A stretch of DNA of 64,000 nt from Candidatus Eiseniibacteriota bacterium (GTDB lineage Bacteria > Orphanbacterota > Orphanbacteria > Orphanbacterales > Orphanbacteraceae). This document shows, piece by piece, positions 8,724 to 17,450 of this stretch (position 1 is its first letter; each line of letters opens with the position of its first letter). The stretch is from contig JAJCZU010000002.1 of the NCBI GenBank assembly GCA_029262235.1, forward strand, positions 558,001 to 622,000. Direction: 5' to 3'. Below the pieces are notes generated by a model that saw nothing but the letters and a program-made list of their open reading frames with translations, searched no databases and was not told the origin of the DNA. A program made the position numbers and the translations under genes.

Positions 8724-9971
8724 ATGGCCCGCGCCATTTTCCTTCTGCTGTTCTGTTTCGTAGCGGGGATCGCCGCTACGTTCGGGTTCGTCTCGGTACG
8801 GAACGCGTCTGTCGACGTGGCCGAACCCGAACCCGTGAACGGGCCGAGCACGATCGAGAACGCGCGTGCTCTCGACAGTTCGCGCGGGAGCGCGATCGTG
8901 GAGGCCGCGAAGCGCGTGAGCCCCGCCGTCGTTACGGTATCCGTGCTGAAAACGCGAGTCGTGCGTCAGGGACCGCCCCAGAATCAGAGCGAACTCTTCA
9001 ATCGGTTCCTGCGCGATTTCTTTCCTGCTCAGCAGCGCCGCACGGAAGCGCCGAGCATGGGGTCGGGTCTCATCATCAATGCGGACGGGTACATCGTGAC
9101 GAACGGTCACGTGGTGGACGGGGCCGAATTCATCGAAGTGGTATTGAGTGACGGGCGGCGCTATGAGGCGCAGTTTGTCGGCCTCGACCCGACGTCCGAT
9201 ATCTCCGTCATTCGCATTCAGGGAGAAGACTTGCCCGTCGCGGAGCTCGGCGACTCCGATGACCTCCAGATCGGCGAGTGGGCGATCGCGATCGGGAATC
9301 CCTACGGCTACCTTCTCAACAATACGCAGCCCTCGGTGACGGCGGGCGTGATCAGCGCGCTGAAGCGCGACATCCATCTCGAAGGCTCCGCCAGCGGCAG
9401 CATCTATCGCGACATGATTCAGACCGACGCCGCGATCAATCCCGGCAACAGCGGCGGGCCGCTCGTGAACAGCAACGGAGAAGTGGTCGGCATCAATACG
9501 TTCATCTTTACGCAGACCGGGGGGAGCCTCGGAATCGGTTTTGCCACGCCGATCAATCATACGAAACGCGTCGTGGAGGAAGTGATCCAGTACGGCCACG
9601 TGCGCCAGGTCTGGGTCGGGCTTCGTGTTGTCGACGTGACCGCGCGCATCCAGAACATGCTCGATCTGCCTTCGACGGACGGTGTCATCATATCGTTCAT
9701 CGACGCGGGCAGCCCGGCGGAAGAGTCCGGCATCGAAATGGGAGACGTGATCCTGACGATCGACGGCGCCACGGTAACGGGCATCGAGCAGGCACAGCGC
9801 GCGCTTCACGGAGTCCAGGTCGGCGACCGCCTTCGATTCGGCGTTCTGCGCGATGGCAAGATCGAGGAGTTCGAACTGCGCACGAAAGAAATGGCGAGCC
9901 GGCGTCGTGAGTCCGGGCGGCAGAATCGATCACCGCAGAATGGATCGTCGCCGGATGGATCGGATGGCTGA
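8724..9971 (+). CDS. HtrA/DegP-type periplasmic serine protease with PDZ domain
   Basis: This 415-residue S1C protease degrades or refolds damaged envelope proteins. An N-terminal hydrophobic segment (about 3-25) anchors or exports it. The catalytic triad is His129 (TNGHVV), Asp159 (SDISVI) and Ser243 (NPGNSGGP). One PDZ domain (about residues 300-385) follows, so it resembles DegS/single-PDZ HtrA more than two-PDZ DegP. The C-terminus is a charged, Gly/Ser-rich tail. A good ribosome site (AAGGAG) precedes the ATG. It lies in the truA-purF run; a functional link to purine genes is not evident. Confidence 0.93.
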   Translation: MARAIFLLLFCFVAGIAATFGFVSVRNASVDVAEPEPVNGPSTIENARALDSSRGSAIVEAAKRVSPAVVTVSVLKTRVVRQGPPQNQSELFNRFLRDFFPAQQRRTEAPSMGSGLIINADGYIVTNGHVVDGAEFIEVVLSDGRRYEAQFVGLDPTSDISVIRIQGEDLPVAELGDSDDLQIGEWAIAIGNPYGYLLNNTQPSVTAGVISALKRDIHLEGSASGSIYRDMIQTDAAINPGNSGGPLVNSNGEVVGINTFIFTQTGGSLGIGFATPINHTKRVVEEVIQYGHVRQVWVGLRVVDVTARIQNMLDLPSTDGVIISFIDAGSPAEESGIEMGDVILTIDGATVTGIEQAQRALHGVQVGDRLRFGVLRDGKIEEFELRTKEMASRRRESGRQNRSPQNGSSPDGSDG

Positions 9972-10004
9972 CAGGAGCGTCGAAACGCGAGGGAGCTTCC
10001 AGAA

Positions 10005-11303
10005 ATGATTGCCCGATATACACGACCCGCCATCGCCGCCGTCTGGAGCGATGAAGCGCGCTTCGGCCACTGGCTCACGATCGAAGTCACCGTTGCGGCC
10101 GCCATGGCGAAGCGGGGCGAGGTGCCGGCCGAGGCCGTGCGCGTGATCCGCGAGAAGGCCCGCTTCGACGTCGATCGCATTCTGGAGATCGAGAAGCGCA
10201 CGCGTCATGACGTGATTGCGTTCCTCGAGTGCGTCGAAGAGAACGTCGGGCCCGAAGCCCGCTGGCTTCATCTCGGCATGACGTCGTCCGATCTGCTCGA
10301 TACGGCGCTGGCGCTCCAGATCCGGGAAGCCACGAACATTCTGCTCGCCGAAGGAAAGCGGCTCGCGCAGGCGCTCTCCGAGCAGGCGATCCGCTACAAG
10401 AAGAAGGTGGCGATCGGACGGACGCACGGGATCTATGCGGAACCGATCACTTATGGCATGAAGTTCGGCCTCTGGAAGGCGGAAGTCGATCGCGGGCTCA
10501 CGCGTCTCGAAACGGCAGCCGACGAAGCGTGCACGGGCAAGATCGCGGGCGCGGTCGGGACGTTCGCCCATCTCGATCCTGCGATCGAAGACGAAGTGCT
10601 GGGCGAACTCGGCCTGCAGGCCGAACCGATCGCGAGCCAGATCGTGCATCGAGACAGGCACGCGCATTTCATGACCGCAATCGCGCTGCTCGGGGCCTCC
10701 CTCGAGAAGATGGCGACCGAAGTGCGTGCGCTGCAGAGAAGTGACGTGCGCGAAGTGCAGGAGCCGTTCCGGGCGGGGCAGAAGGGCTCGAGCGCGATGC
10801 CGCACAAGCGAAACCCGATCGTCTGCGAACGGATCACGGGAATGGCGCGCCTGCTGCGCGGCAACGCTCTCGTTGCGATGGAAAACATCGCGCTCTGGCA
10901 CGAACGCGACATCTCGCACTCTTCCGTCGAGCGCATCATCATGCCCGACTCGACGATGATTCTCGACTACATGCTGTTTCGTTTCGGCGACGTCATTCGC
11001 GACATCCGCATTCTCGACGACGGCGTCGAAAAGAATCTGGCGGAGGCGCGTTCGACCTACGGCTCCCAGGCGGTTCTGCTCGCGCTTGCCCGCAAGGGAT
11101 TCACGCGAAAGGATGCCTACGAAATGGTGCAGTCGCGCGCGATGCGCGCACTCGAGGAAGGCGGCGAACTCGAGGACATCCTGCTTCAGGACGAAGAAGT
11201 CCGTGCCCATCTCTCCGATGACGAGATCCGGGCCGCATTCGACATCGAAAAACACGTGCGCCATGTCGACACGCTGCTGGCGCGCGCAGGAGTGAGCGAA
11301 TGA
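10005..11303 (+). CDS. purB: Adenylosuccinate lyase
   Basis: This 432-residue lyase of the fumarase/aspartase superfamily removes fumarate twice in purine synthesis: from SAICAR to give AICAR and from adenylosuccinate to give AMP. The superfamily signature GSSAMPHKRNP is intact, as are the TSSDLLDT and GRTHG active-site segments. Length matches the short bacterial PurB type. It opens a block of purine genes (purB, purL, purQ, PurS-like, purF) joined by overlaps; its stop overlaps the purL ATG by four bases. Confidence 0.95.
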   Translation: MIARYTRPAIAAVWSDEARFGHWLTIEVTVAAAMAKRGEVPAEAVRVIREKARFDVDRILEIEKRTRHDVIAFLECVEENVGPEARWLHLGMTSSDLLDTALALQIREATNILLAEGKRLAQALSEQAIRYKKKVAIGRTHGIYAEPITYGMKFGLWKAEVDRGLTRLETAADEACTGKIAGAVGTFAHLDPAIEDEVLGELGLQAEPIASQIVHRDRHAHFMTAIALLGASLEKMATEVRALQRSDVREVQEPFRAGQKGSSAMPHKRNPIVCERITGMARLLRGNALVAMENIALWHERDISHSSVERIIMPDSTMILDYMLFRFGDVIRDIRILDDGVEKNLAEARSTYGSQAVLLALARKGFTRKDAYEMVQSRAMRALEEGGELEDILLQDEEVRAHLSDDEIRAAFDIEKHVRHVDTLLARAGVSE

Positions 11304-13615
11304 TCGAAATCCCGTTGGATATCTCGCTCGCCCTGGGTGAGATCGAAGCGGTCAAAAAGCTTCTCGGCCGCGAACCTTCCGACGTCGAACTGCAGATTTT
11401 CGACGTTCTCTGGAGCGAGCACTGCTCCTACAAATCGAGCAAACCGCTGTTGAAAGAACACCTCCCCGTTACCGGGCCCACCGTCGTGCAGGGCCCCGAG
11501 GAGGACGCCGGCATCCTGTCGTTCACGGAGTGGCAGGGAGTGCATTACGGCGTGGTGATCGGACACGAGTCGCACAACCATCCTTCGCAGATACTGCCGG
11601 TCGAAGGGGCGGCGACCGGAATCGGGGGCGTCGTGCGCGACGTGATCTGCATGGGAGCGGATTTGATCGGGGTCCTCGACCCGCTCCGCTTCGGCGACCC
11701 TTACGGGCCGAACGGAGAGGAGTGTGTGGCCATTGCACGCGGCGTCGTGAGCGGGATCGCGCAATATGGGAACGCACTCGGCGTGCCGAATCTCGGGGGC
11801 GATCTGTTCTTCGACGGCTCGTTCGACAAGAACTGCCTCGTGAACGTGGTCGCGCTCGGGCTTCTCGAATGCGACCGCATTGTAAACAGCGCCGTTCCGA
11901 AAGAAGCGAAGAGCGAACCGTACGTGCTCGTGCTCGTCGGCAAACCTACGGACTCGAGCGGTTTCGGCGGCGCCACGATGGCTTCGAAAGTGTTCGGCGA
12001 AGATCACGAAGAGGGGGAGAACCGCGGCGCGGTACAGATCCCCGACCCGTTCCTGAAACGAGTGCTGAACGTCGCGCTTCGCGAGTTTTACGATCGCATG
12101 GACGCCCGGCGCATTCCGTTCGGGTGCAAGGACCTCGGCGCCGGCGGTATCTCGTGCATGGCGTCTGAAATCGCCGAGCGAGGCGGGTTCGGAATCGAAC
12201 TCGATCTCGACGCGGCCCCGGTGGCCGAAGATCTGCCGGCGCACGTGCTCGCTGTGGCGGAAACACAGGAGCGGTACGGCCTCGCGGTACCCGGGCGATG
12301 GGCCGACGACGTATTGAAGCTCTTCAACGAAGAGTTCGCGCTACCGACGATCTATCGCGGCGCGCGTGCGGCCGTGATCGGTCGTTTCGTGAACGACCCG
12401 GTTGTTCGGATCTCGCACAAGGGGGAACTCGTCTGCGACACGACGGTGGCCGCGATTACCACGGGCGCGGTGGCCGATCGCGTCGAGGGCGTATTCGCGC
12501 CGAAACCGTACGTGCGCACGCTCGATACTCCGTTCGATCCCGCATCGGCGCTTCGCAGCATGCTCGGTTCCGTGAACGGCGCGTCAGCCGAGCCGATTTT
12601 CCGGTCGTACGACACCGAAGTGATGGGGAACGCGGTCGTACGTCCCGGGGAGGCCGACGCCGCCGTGATTCTCCCCGTGCACGGCTGTCCCGTGGGACTC
12701 GCGGTCACGGTGGACGGCAATCCGTGGTACACCGATCTCGAACCGCACAAGGGCGCTGCCCTCGCGGTCATCGAGGCCGCGCGCAATCTCGCTGCTGTCG
12801 GCGCGACGCCGATCGGACTCACGGACTGCCTGAACTACGGAAGCCCCGAAGATCCTGTCGTCTACCATCAGTTCGCGGCGGGCGTGCGTGGCATCGCGGA
12901 AGCCGCATCGCGCATCGGTCTGCGGGACGATCCGAAGTACCCCATCCCGGTCGTTTCAGGCAACGTGTCATTCTATAATCAGTCCGAGAACGGGGGCGCG
13001 GTCAAACCCTCGCCGATCATCGCGATGGTCGGTACGATCGCCGACGCCTCGCATGCAACGACTTTACGCTTGAAGGATCCGGGCAACGCGCTCTATCTCG
13101 TCGGGAACCGGTACGATGATCTGGGCGGGTCGCTCTACGATCGGGTCGTACGCGGGGGAATGGGAGGGAACCCGCCCAAGATCCGCTACGACGAAGAGCG
13201 GGCACTCATTCATTTCGTGAGCAGGTTCGTGGAGGAGGGGCTCGTGCGTTCGGCGCACGACATCAGCCGCGGGGGTGCGCTCATGGCGATGGCCGAGATG
13301 GTGATCGCGGGCGACTCGCACTTCGCGAAGCGCGGACTGCGCGCAGACTTCGCTCCTCTCGGCGAGGAGATCGAGTACGAACGCACGCTGTTCGGTGAAT
13401 CGGGCGGTTTTCTGCTCGAAATCGAGCCGGACGTCGAAGAGCGGTTTCGGGAGCGCGCCCATGAACGGCGCGTGGCTCTCTATCGAGTGGCGGAGGTAAC
13501 CGGCCAGGACGAACTTACGATCGAAGGGCCGGGACTTGCGCCCGTTTCGTGGAGGGGAGAGGAAATGAGGACGATTCATCAATCGGCACTCGCAGAACTC
13601 TTCCCGGGGGTATAG
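11300..13615 (+). CDS. purL: Phosphoribosylformylglycinamidine synthase, small-type PurL subunit
   Basis: PurL is the ATP-using synthetase subunit that converts FGAR to FGAM. At 771 residues it is the small type, slightly longer than Bacillus PurL, so it needs separate PurQ (glutaminase) and PurS subunits. The HCSYKSSK and ESHNHPSQ motifs and paired AIR-synthase-like domains are present. The ATGA overlap with purB and the one-base gap to purQ indicate coupled expression. No ordinary 80-residue PurS gene lies nearby; the gene at 14432 is proposed to fill that role. Confidence 0.96.
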   Translation: MIEIPLDISLALGEIEAVKKLLGREPSDVELQIFDVLWSEHCSYKSSKPLLKEHLPVTGPTVVQGPEEDAGILSFTEWQGVHYGVVIGHESHNHPSQILPVEGAATGIGGVVRDVICMGADLIGVLDPLRFGDPYGPNGEECVAIARGVVSGIAQYGNALGVPNLGGDLFFDGSFDKNCLVNVVALGLLECDRIVNSAVPKEAKSEPYVLVLVGKPTDSSGFGGATMASKVFGEDHEEGENRGAVQIPDPFLKRVLNVALREFYDRMDARRIPFGCKDLGAGGISCMASEIAERGGFGIELDLDAAPVAEDLPAHVLAVAETQERYGLAVPGRWADDVLKLFNEEFALPTIYRGARAAVIGRFVNDPVVRISHKGELVCDTTVAAITTGAVADRVEGVFAPKPYVRTLDTPFDPASALRSMLGSVNGASAEPIFRSYDTEVMGNAVVRPGEADAAVILPVHGCPVGLAVTVDGNPWYTDLEPHKGAALAVIEAARNLAAVGATPIGLTDCLNYGSPEDPVVYHQFAAGVRGIAEAASRIGLRDDPKYPIPVVSGNVSFYNQSENGGAVKPSPIIAMVGTIADASHATTLRLKDPGNALYLVGNRYDDLGGSLYDRVVRGGMGGNPPKIRYDEERALIHFVSRFVEEGLVRSAHDISRGGALMAMAEMVIAGDSHFAKRGLRADFAPLGEEIEYERTLFGESGGFLLEIEPDVEERFRERAHERRVALYRVAEVTGQDELTIEGPGLAPVSWRGEEMRTIHQSALAELFPGV

Positions 13616-13616
13616 C

Positions 13617-14435
13617 ATGGGAATCATCGGTGTCATTCAGTTTCCGGGTGTGAACTGCGAGGTGGAAACCGCGCGGTCGATTCGTGGGTTGGGCTACCGG
13701 GCGGAGGTTGTACGTTGGAATCAAAGCGAAGGACTTTTGGACCGATACGCCGGGTTCATTCTGCCAGGCGGGTTTTCTTATCAGGACCGGGTGCGCGCCG
13801 GGGTGATCGCAGCGAGGGAGCCGATCGTGGAAACTCTCTGCGAAGCGGCGGAGCGGGGAATGCCGATTCTCGGAATCTGCAACGGGGCTCAGATCCTGGT
13901 CGAAGCGGGCCTCGTACCGGGAAAGACGAACCGGGTCGAGGCGGCGCTGGCACCGAATCGTAACGGTGTCCGCACCGGCTACAGCTGCCAGTGGGTCTGG
14001 CTTCGGGCCGACGGGAGCAACTCGTTTCTCGCGAACACGTTGACGGACGGCGCGGTGATTCCGATGCCGATGGCGCACGCGGAAGGGCGTTTCGTCTCAC
14101 GCGACCCGGCGGTCTTCGACGAGTTCGCCGAGCGGGGACAGATTCCGCTTCGCTACTGCGAGCCGGACGGCACGATCGCCACCGAGTGGCCGTCGCTTCC
14201 GAACGGAGCGCTGCAGGCCGCGGCCGCTGTCAGCAATCCGGCCGGGAACGTAGTGGCGATGATGCCGCATCCCGAACGGGCGGCTTACCTGCATCAGGTA
14301 CCCGACTGGGTTCCGGTGTGGGGCGATCGGAAACGGGCGCTCGTAAACGGCGACCCCACCGGCCTGTTCGAAGCCGGCCCCGGCGCGAAGATTCTCGAGG
14401 CGTTCTGTCTGGCGGTGGAGAGGGGGGTGCAATGA
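13617..14435 (+). CDS. purQ: FGAM synthase glutaminase subunit PurQ (long form)
   Basis: PurQ is a class I glutamine amidotransferase that supplies ammonia to PurL. The nucleophile is Cys88 in the GICNGAQ elbow, and the His/Glu pair is in MMPHPERA. At 272 residues it is about 45 longer than typical stand-alone PurQ (about 225) and closer in size to the glutaminase domain fused in large-type PurL. ATG 13617 follows the purL stop by one base. The stop overlaps the next gene's ATG. Confidence 0.94.
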   Translation: MGIIGVIQFPGVNCEVETARSIRGLGYRAEVVRWNQSEGLLDRYAGFILPGGFSYQDRVRAGVIAAREPIVETLCEAAERGMPILGICNGAQILVEAGLVPGKTNRVEAALAPNRNGVRTGYSCQWVWLRADGSNSFLANTLTDGAVIPMPMAHAEGRFVSRDPAVFDEFAERGQIPLRYCEPDGTIATEWPSLPNGALQAAAAVSNPAGNVVAMMPHPERAAYLHQVPDWVPVWGDRKRALVNGDPTGLFEAGPGAKILEAFCLAVERGVQ

Positions 14436-14971
14436 GTCGAAAGCTGTCGCTTCTCGTATGGCATCGCGTGGAAGATCTGATCGCAACCACAGCAGAAGAA
14501 ACGATCCGCAATCGCCACGAACAGGGGCAGAAGCTCGAGACGCTGGCGCGCGAGGAGCACTGGCGCTTCACGTTTGACGGCAACGCCTTCCCTGCGCGCC
14601 TGGATGATCTGGTCTCGCGCTCGCGCCTGTTCGTCAATCCCAACAAACATGCGTTTCGTATCGTGGACGAACCGGAGGACGGACGCACACACGCCGGCGC
14701 AATCGTGCGCGTGCGGAATCGCGAAGATATCGAAGGGGCGACGGCCATGCACTCGCTCCGCGCGCTTGCCGGAACCGGAGATCTCACGGATGTCGTGTTC
14801 GAGACCGTCTGGTTTCTGCGTCTCGCGCCTTCTGTCGAACCCGAGGACGTGGCATCGCTCGTCGAGTCGTTTGCCGTTACGCATACGCGGCATGACGGCC
14901 TTCTCGTGAACCCCCATTTTCAAGACTGGTCGCTGACTGTTGTACCCGGGACCCAGGGAGCGCGGGCATGA
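14432..14971 (+). CDS. Tandem-duplicated PurS-like protein (probable FGAM synthase structural subunit)
   Basis: This 179-residue protein lies between purQ and purF with ATGA overlaps on both sides. Its second half (about residues 88-171) follows the PurS plan: an amphipathic segment with AMHSLRAL, a DLTDVVFE strand and a closing LLVNPHFQDWSL, like the LLANPVIEDYxVEV end of PurS. The first half (about 1-80) ends with a similar RLFVNPNKHAFRIV. The two Asn-Pro pairs are 91 residues apart, close to one PurS length. I infer two fused PurS units, equivalent to the PurS dimer that bridges PurL and PurQ. The first repeat is divergent and the assignment rests on pattern reading, not an alignment score. 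Confidence 0.65.
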   Translation: MSRKLSLLVWHRVEDLIATTAEETIRNRHEQGQKLETLAREEHWRFTFDGNAFPARLDDLVSRSRLFVNPNKHAFRIVDEPEDGRTHAGAIVRVRNREDIEGATAMHSLRALAGTGDLTDVVFETVWFLRLAPSVEPEDVASLVESFAVTHTRHDGLLVNPHFQDWSLTVVPGTQGARA

Positions 14972-16362
14972 GACACTGGAAAGAGGAATGCGGAGTCGTC
15001 GGGATCGCGGGAACGGATTGCGCGGCGGAGCTCGTGTCGCTGGCCCTCTACGCGCTCCAGCATCGAGGGCAGGAGGGGTCCGGGATCGTGAGCTTCGAGG
15101 ACGGCGCTCTCAAGGCGCACCGCGGGCTCGGCCTCGTAAGCGACGTCTATACGGCTGACGCTCTTGCGGGACTGGACGGCACCATCGCCGTCGGGCACAA
15201 CCGCTATTCGACTACCGGCTCGTGCTCTGCCGAGAACCTCCAGCCGATCGTGGCCCATTCGCGCGGGTCGGCGATCGCGCTTTCGCACAACGGCAATCTC
15301 GTGAACGCGCTCGAACTGCGCAATTCGCTCGAAGATCAGGGCGCCATCTTTCAAACGACCATGGATTCCGAAGTCATCGTGCACATGATGGCCCGCTCCC
15401 GCCAGCACGCGTTCGAGGATCGCGTGCGGGAAGCGCTGGGCCGTGTGGTCGGCGCGTATTCGGTCATTCTCTCCGACGGGCAGAAGCTCGTGGGCGCGCG
15501 TGATCCCCGCGGATTCCGGCCGCTCTGCATCGGGAGGCTCGGCGACGCGCACATCCTCGCATCGGAATCGTGCGCGCTCGACCTGATCGGGGCGGACTAT
15601 CTGCGCGAGGTGGAGCCGGGCGAGCTCGTCGTCATCGAGGGCTCGCGAATCTGGTCGATCCCGCCCGTAGAGAAGGTCGATCCGAAACACTGCATCTTCG
15701 AATACATCTATTTCTCGCGTCCCGACTCCGTCGTGTTCGGGCACGCGGTCGATCCGGTGCGCCGCCGTCTCGGGCAGACGCTGGCGGAAGAGCATCCGGC
15801 CGACGCGGACCTCGTCATCGCCGTGCCCGACTCGTCGAACTCCGCCGCGCTCGGGTTTGCGGAACGCTCGAAGATCCCGTTCGAAATCGGGCTGATTCGC
15901 AATCACTATGTCGGGCGTACGTTCATACAACCCACGCCGCGCCTCCGCGACCTGCGCGTCAAGATCAAGTACAACGCGGTGAAGGACGTGCTGAACGGAA
16001 AGCGCGTGGTTGTGGTCGACGATTCGATCGTGCGCGGAACCACGATGAAAAAACTCGTGAAGATGCTGAAGAAGGCGGGCGCGTCCGAAGTCCATCTCCG
16101 GATCAGCTCCCCGCCGATCCAGCACCCGTGCTATTACGGGATCGATACGCCGACGCGGAACGAACTTCTCGCGGCGACGCACACGATCGAGGAGATCCGG
16201 CGCTATCTTGAAGTGGAGGACGTCGAGTATCTCTCGCGCGAAAGCCTGCTCCGGGCCGCCCCGCAGGGGCTCGGGTACTGCACGGCCTGCTTTGATGGCG
16301 AGTATTCTATCCCCGTCGAGGGGGAGCATACGAAAGAGATTCTGGAACGCAATCCCGTTTGA
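14968..16362 (+). CDS. purF: Amidophosphoribosyltransferase
   Basis: PurF makes phosphoribosylamine from PRPP and glutamine, the first committed step of purine synthesis. The Ntn-hydrolase nucleophile would be Cys8 after removal of a seven-residue propeptide (cleavage before CGVVGIAG). The PRPP-binding loop is VVVDDSIVRGTT. Candidate 4Fe-4S ligands of the Bacillus-type enzyme are visible: KHCIFEY, QHPCYYG and GYCTACF. At 464 residues the length is normal. It ends the purine block and is followed at once by a Rho-independent terminator. Confidence 0.96.
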   Translation: MRHWKEECGVVGIAGTDCAAELVSLALYALQHRGQEGSGIVSFEDGALKAHRGLGLVSDVYTADALAGLDGTIAVGHNRYSTTGSCSAENLQPIVAHSRGSAIALSHNGNLVNALELRNSLEDQGAIFQTTMDSEVIVHMMARSRQHAFEDRVREALGRVVGAYSVILSDGQKLVGARDPRGFRPLCIGRLGDAHILASESCALDLIGADYLREVEPGELVVIEGSRIWSIPPVEKVDPKHCIFEYIYFSRPDSVVFGHAVDPVRRRLGQTLAEEHPADADLVIAVPDSSNSAALGFAERSKIPFEIGLIRNHYVGRTFIQPTPRLRDLRVKIKYNAVKDVLNGKRVVVVDDSIVRGTTMKKLVKMLKKAGASEVHLRISSPPIQHPCYYGIDTPTRNELLAATHTIEEIRRYLEVEDVEYLSRESLLRAAPQGLGYCTACFDGEYSIPVEGEHTKEILERNPV

Positions 16363-16364
16363 GT

Positions 16365-16396
16365 GGGCTCCCTCCCCGCGGAGCCCCGTTTTTTTC
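16365..16396 (+). terminator. Rho-independent terminator after purF
   Basis: GGGCTCC (16365-16371) pairs perfectly with GGAGCCC (16380-16386) and is followed by seven T residues at 16389-16395. It starts two bases after the purF stop. Confidence 0.85.
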
Positions 16397-16425
16397 TTGA
16401 CGACCCCCTTTCGCCGTTCTACATT
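16397..16425 (+). promoter_or_regulatory. Promoter for the HD-GYP gene
   Basis: TTGACG (16397-16402), a 17-base spacer and TACATT (16420-16425) directly follow the purF terminator. The predicted start near 16432 gives a leader of about 67 bases in which I see no clear structure. Confidence 0.6.
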
Positions 16426-16499
16426 CGCCTCTCCTTAGGTTGAATGAAATCAACGTAGCGTGCTGTTTCGCGAGAATTTACTTGAAGTGAGGGTGTGAC

Positions 16500-17426
16500 G
16501 TGACGAAGCGCCGTGTGCTGGTAGTCGAACCGGATGGAACGATGCAGGCGTGGCTGCGGGCCGAAGGCGAGCGCGCCGGACTCCTGCTCGAAACGGTGAA
16601 CTCCCACGAAACGGCCGATGCCCGGCTCCAGGAGGCCGAGCCGTGGCATTATGTCGTCTCCGCCGCGCGCGAGAAACTCGCAGGCGCCGGGCTCGATGGG
16701 GCGCCACGGTATGTCCCCCTCGCCCTCGACCGCTGCTCGCCCCGCGAGAAGAAACTGCGTCTTCGTCTTCTTTTCAAGGGAATGCAGAGGCTTGATTCCG
16801 AGTCCAGGCTCGAGCGATGGGGGGACGCCCAGTTCCCGCTGCCCGCCGTCCGCCGGCAGCGCGAGCTCCTGCGTGCCCTTCGCCCTGCCTTTCGCGAGTT
16901 CGCGGAGAAGGAGGAATCCCTCCACGGGCACTCGTATCGTGTCGGCTTCTACGCCGCGCGCATCGGCGAATCCCTGACAATGTCGCCTCACGTCGTTCGC
17001 CTTCTTTTCGTCGGCGGCTGGATTCACGATCTCGGCAAGCTCCGTGTCGACGCCGCGATCCTGCAGAAGCGAGAGAGCCTGAACGAACAGGAGTGGGAGA
17101 GTATCCGCCAGCATCCGGTGTGGGGGGAGGAGATCGTCGAACACCATACGGACGATCGCGACCTTCTCGATATGGTCCGCTTTCATCATGAGCGTTTCGA
17201 CGGCCGGGGCTATCCCGACAGGCTGTCGCGTGAGTCGATTCCGATCGCGGCCCGTATTCTCGCCGTAGCGGACGCCTACGACGCGATGACGAGCGAGCGC
17301 ACATACTGCCCGAAGCTCTCGCACCGCGAAGCCGTCCGCGAGGTCCTTTCGTGCACGGGGTCCCAGTTCGATCCGGCCATCGTGCGCGGTTTCCTGAACT
17401 CGCGACTCGACCGGGCGCTCCCGTAG
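16500..17426 (+). CDS. HD-GYP domain protein with degenerate receiver-like N-terminus
   Basis: The C-terminal half of this 308-residue protein (about 135-300) is an HD-GYP phosphodiesterase domain, a family that usually hydrolyses cyclic di-GMP. The metal site residues are visible: HGHSYR, HD at 176-177, and HHERFDGRGYP at 229-239, followed by ADAYDAMTSER. The first 75 residues (RVLVVEPDG start) look like a response-regulator fold, but the phospho-acceptor region is not well conserved, so phosphorylation is doubtful. The GTG start has GAGGG about seven bases upstream. With the GGEEF cyclase at 45.9 kb it suggests active cyclic di-GMP signalling. Confidence 0.88.
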   Translation: MTKRRVLVVEPDGTMQAWLRAEGERAGLLLETVNSHETADARLQEAEPWHYVVSAAREKLAGAGLDGAPRYVPLALDRCSPREKKLRLRLLFKGMQRLDSESRLERWGDAQFPLPAVRRQRELLRALRPAFREFAEKEESLHGHSYRVGFYAARIGESLTMSPHVVRLLFVGGWIHDLGKLRVDAAILQKRESLNEQEWESIRQHPVWGEEIVEHHTDDRDLLDMVRFHHERFDGRGYPDRLSRESIPIAARILAVADAYDAMTSERTYCPKLSHREAVREVLSCTGSQFDPAIVRGFLNSRLDRALP

Positions 17427-17433
17427 AAAACCC

Positions 17434-17441
17434 GCTACAAT
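17434..17441 (+). promoter_or_regulatory. Candidate -10 element for a near-leaderless transcript
   Basis: GCTACAAT ends nine bases before the ATG at 17451, so a start 6-9 bases downstream would give almost no leader. No Shine-Dalgarno sequence precedes that ATG. I find no good -35. Confidence 0.35.
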
Positions 17442-17450
17442 GACGGCGCT

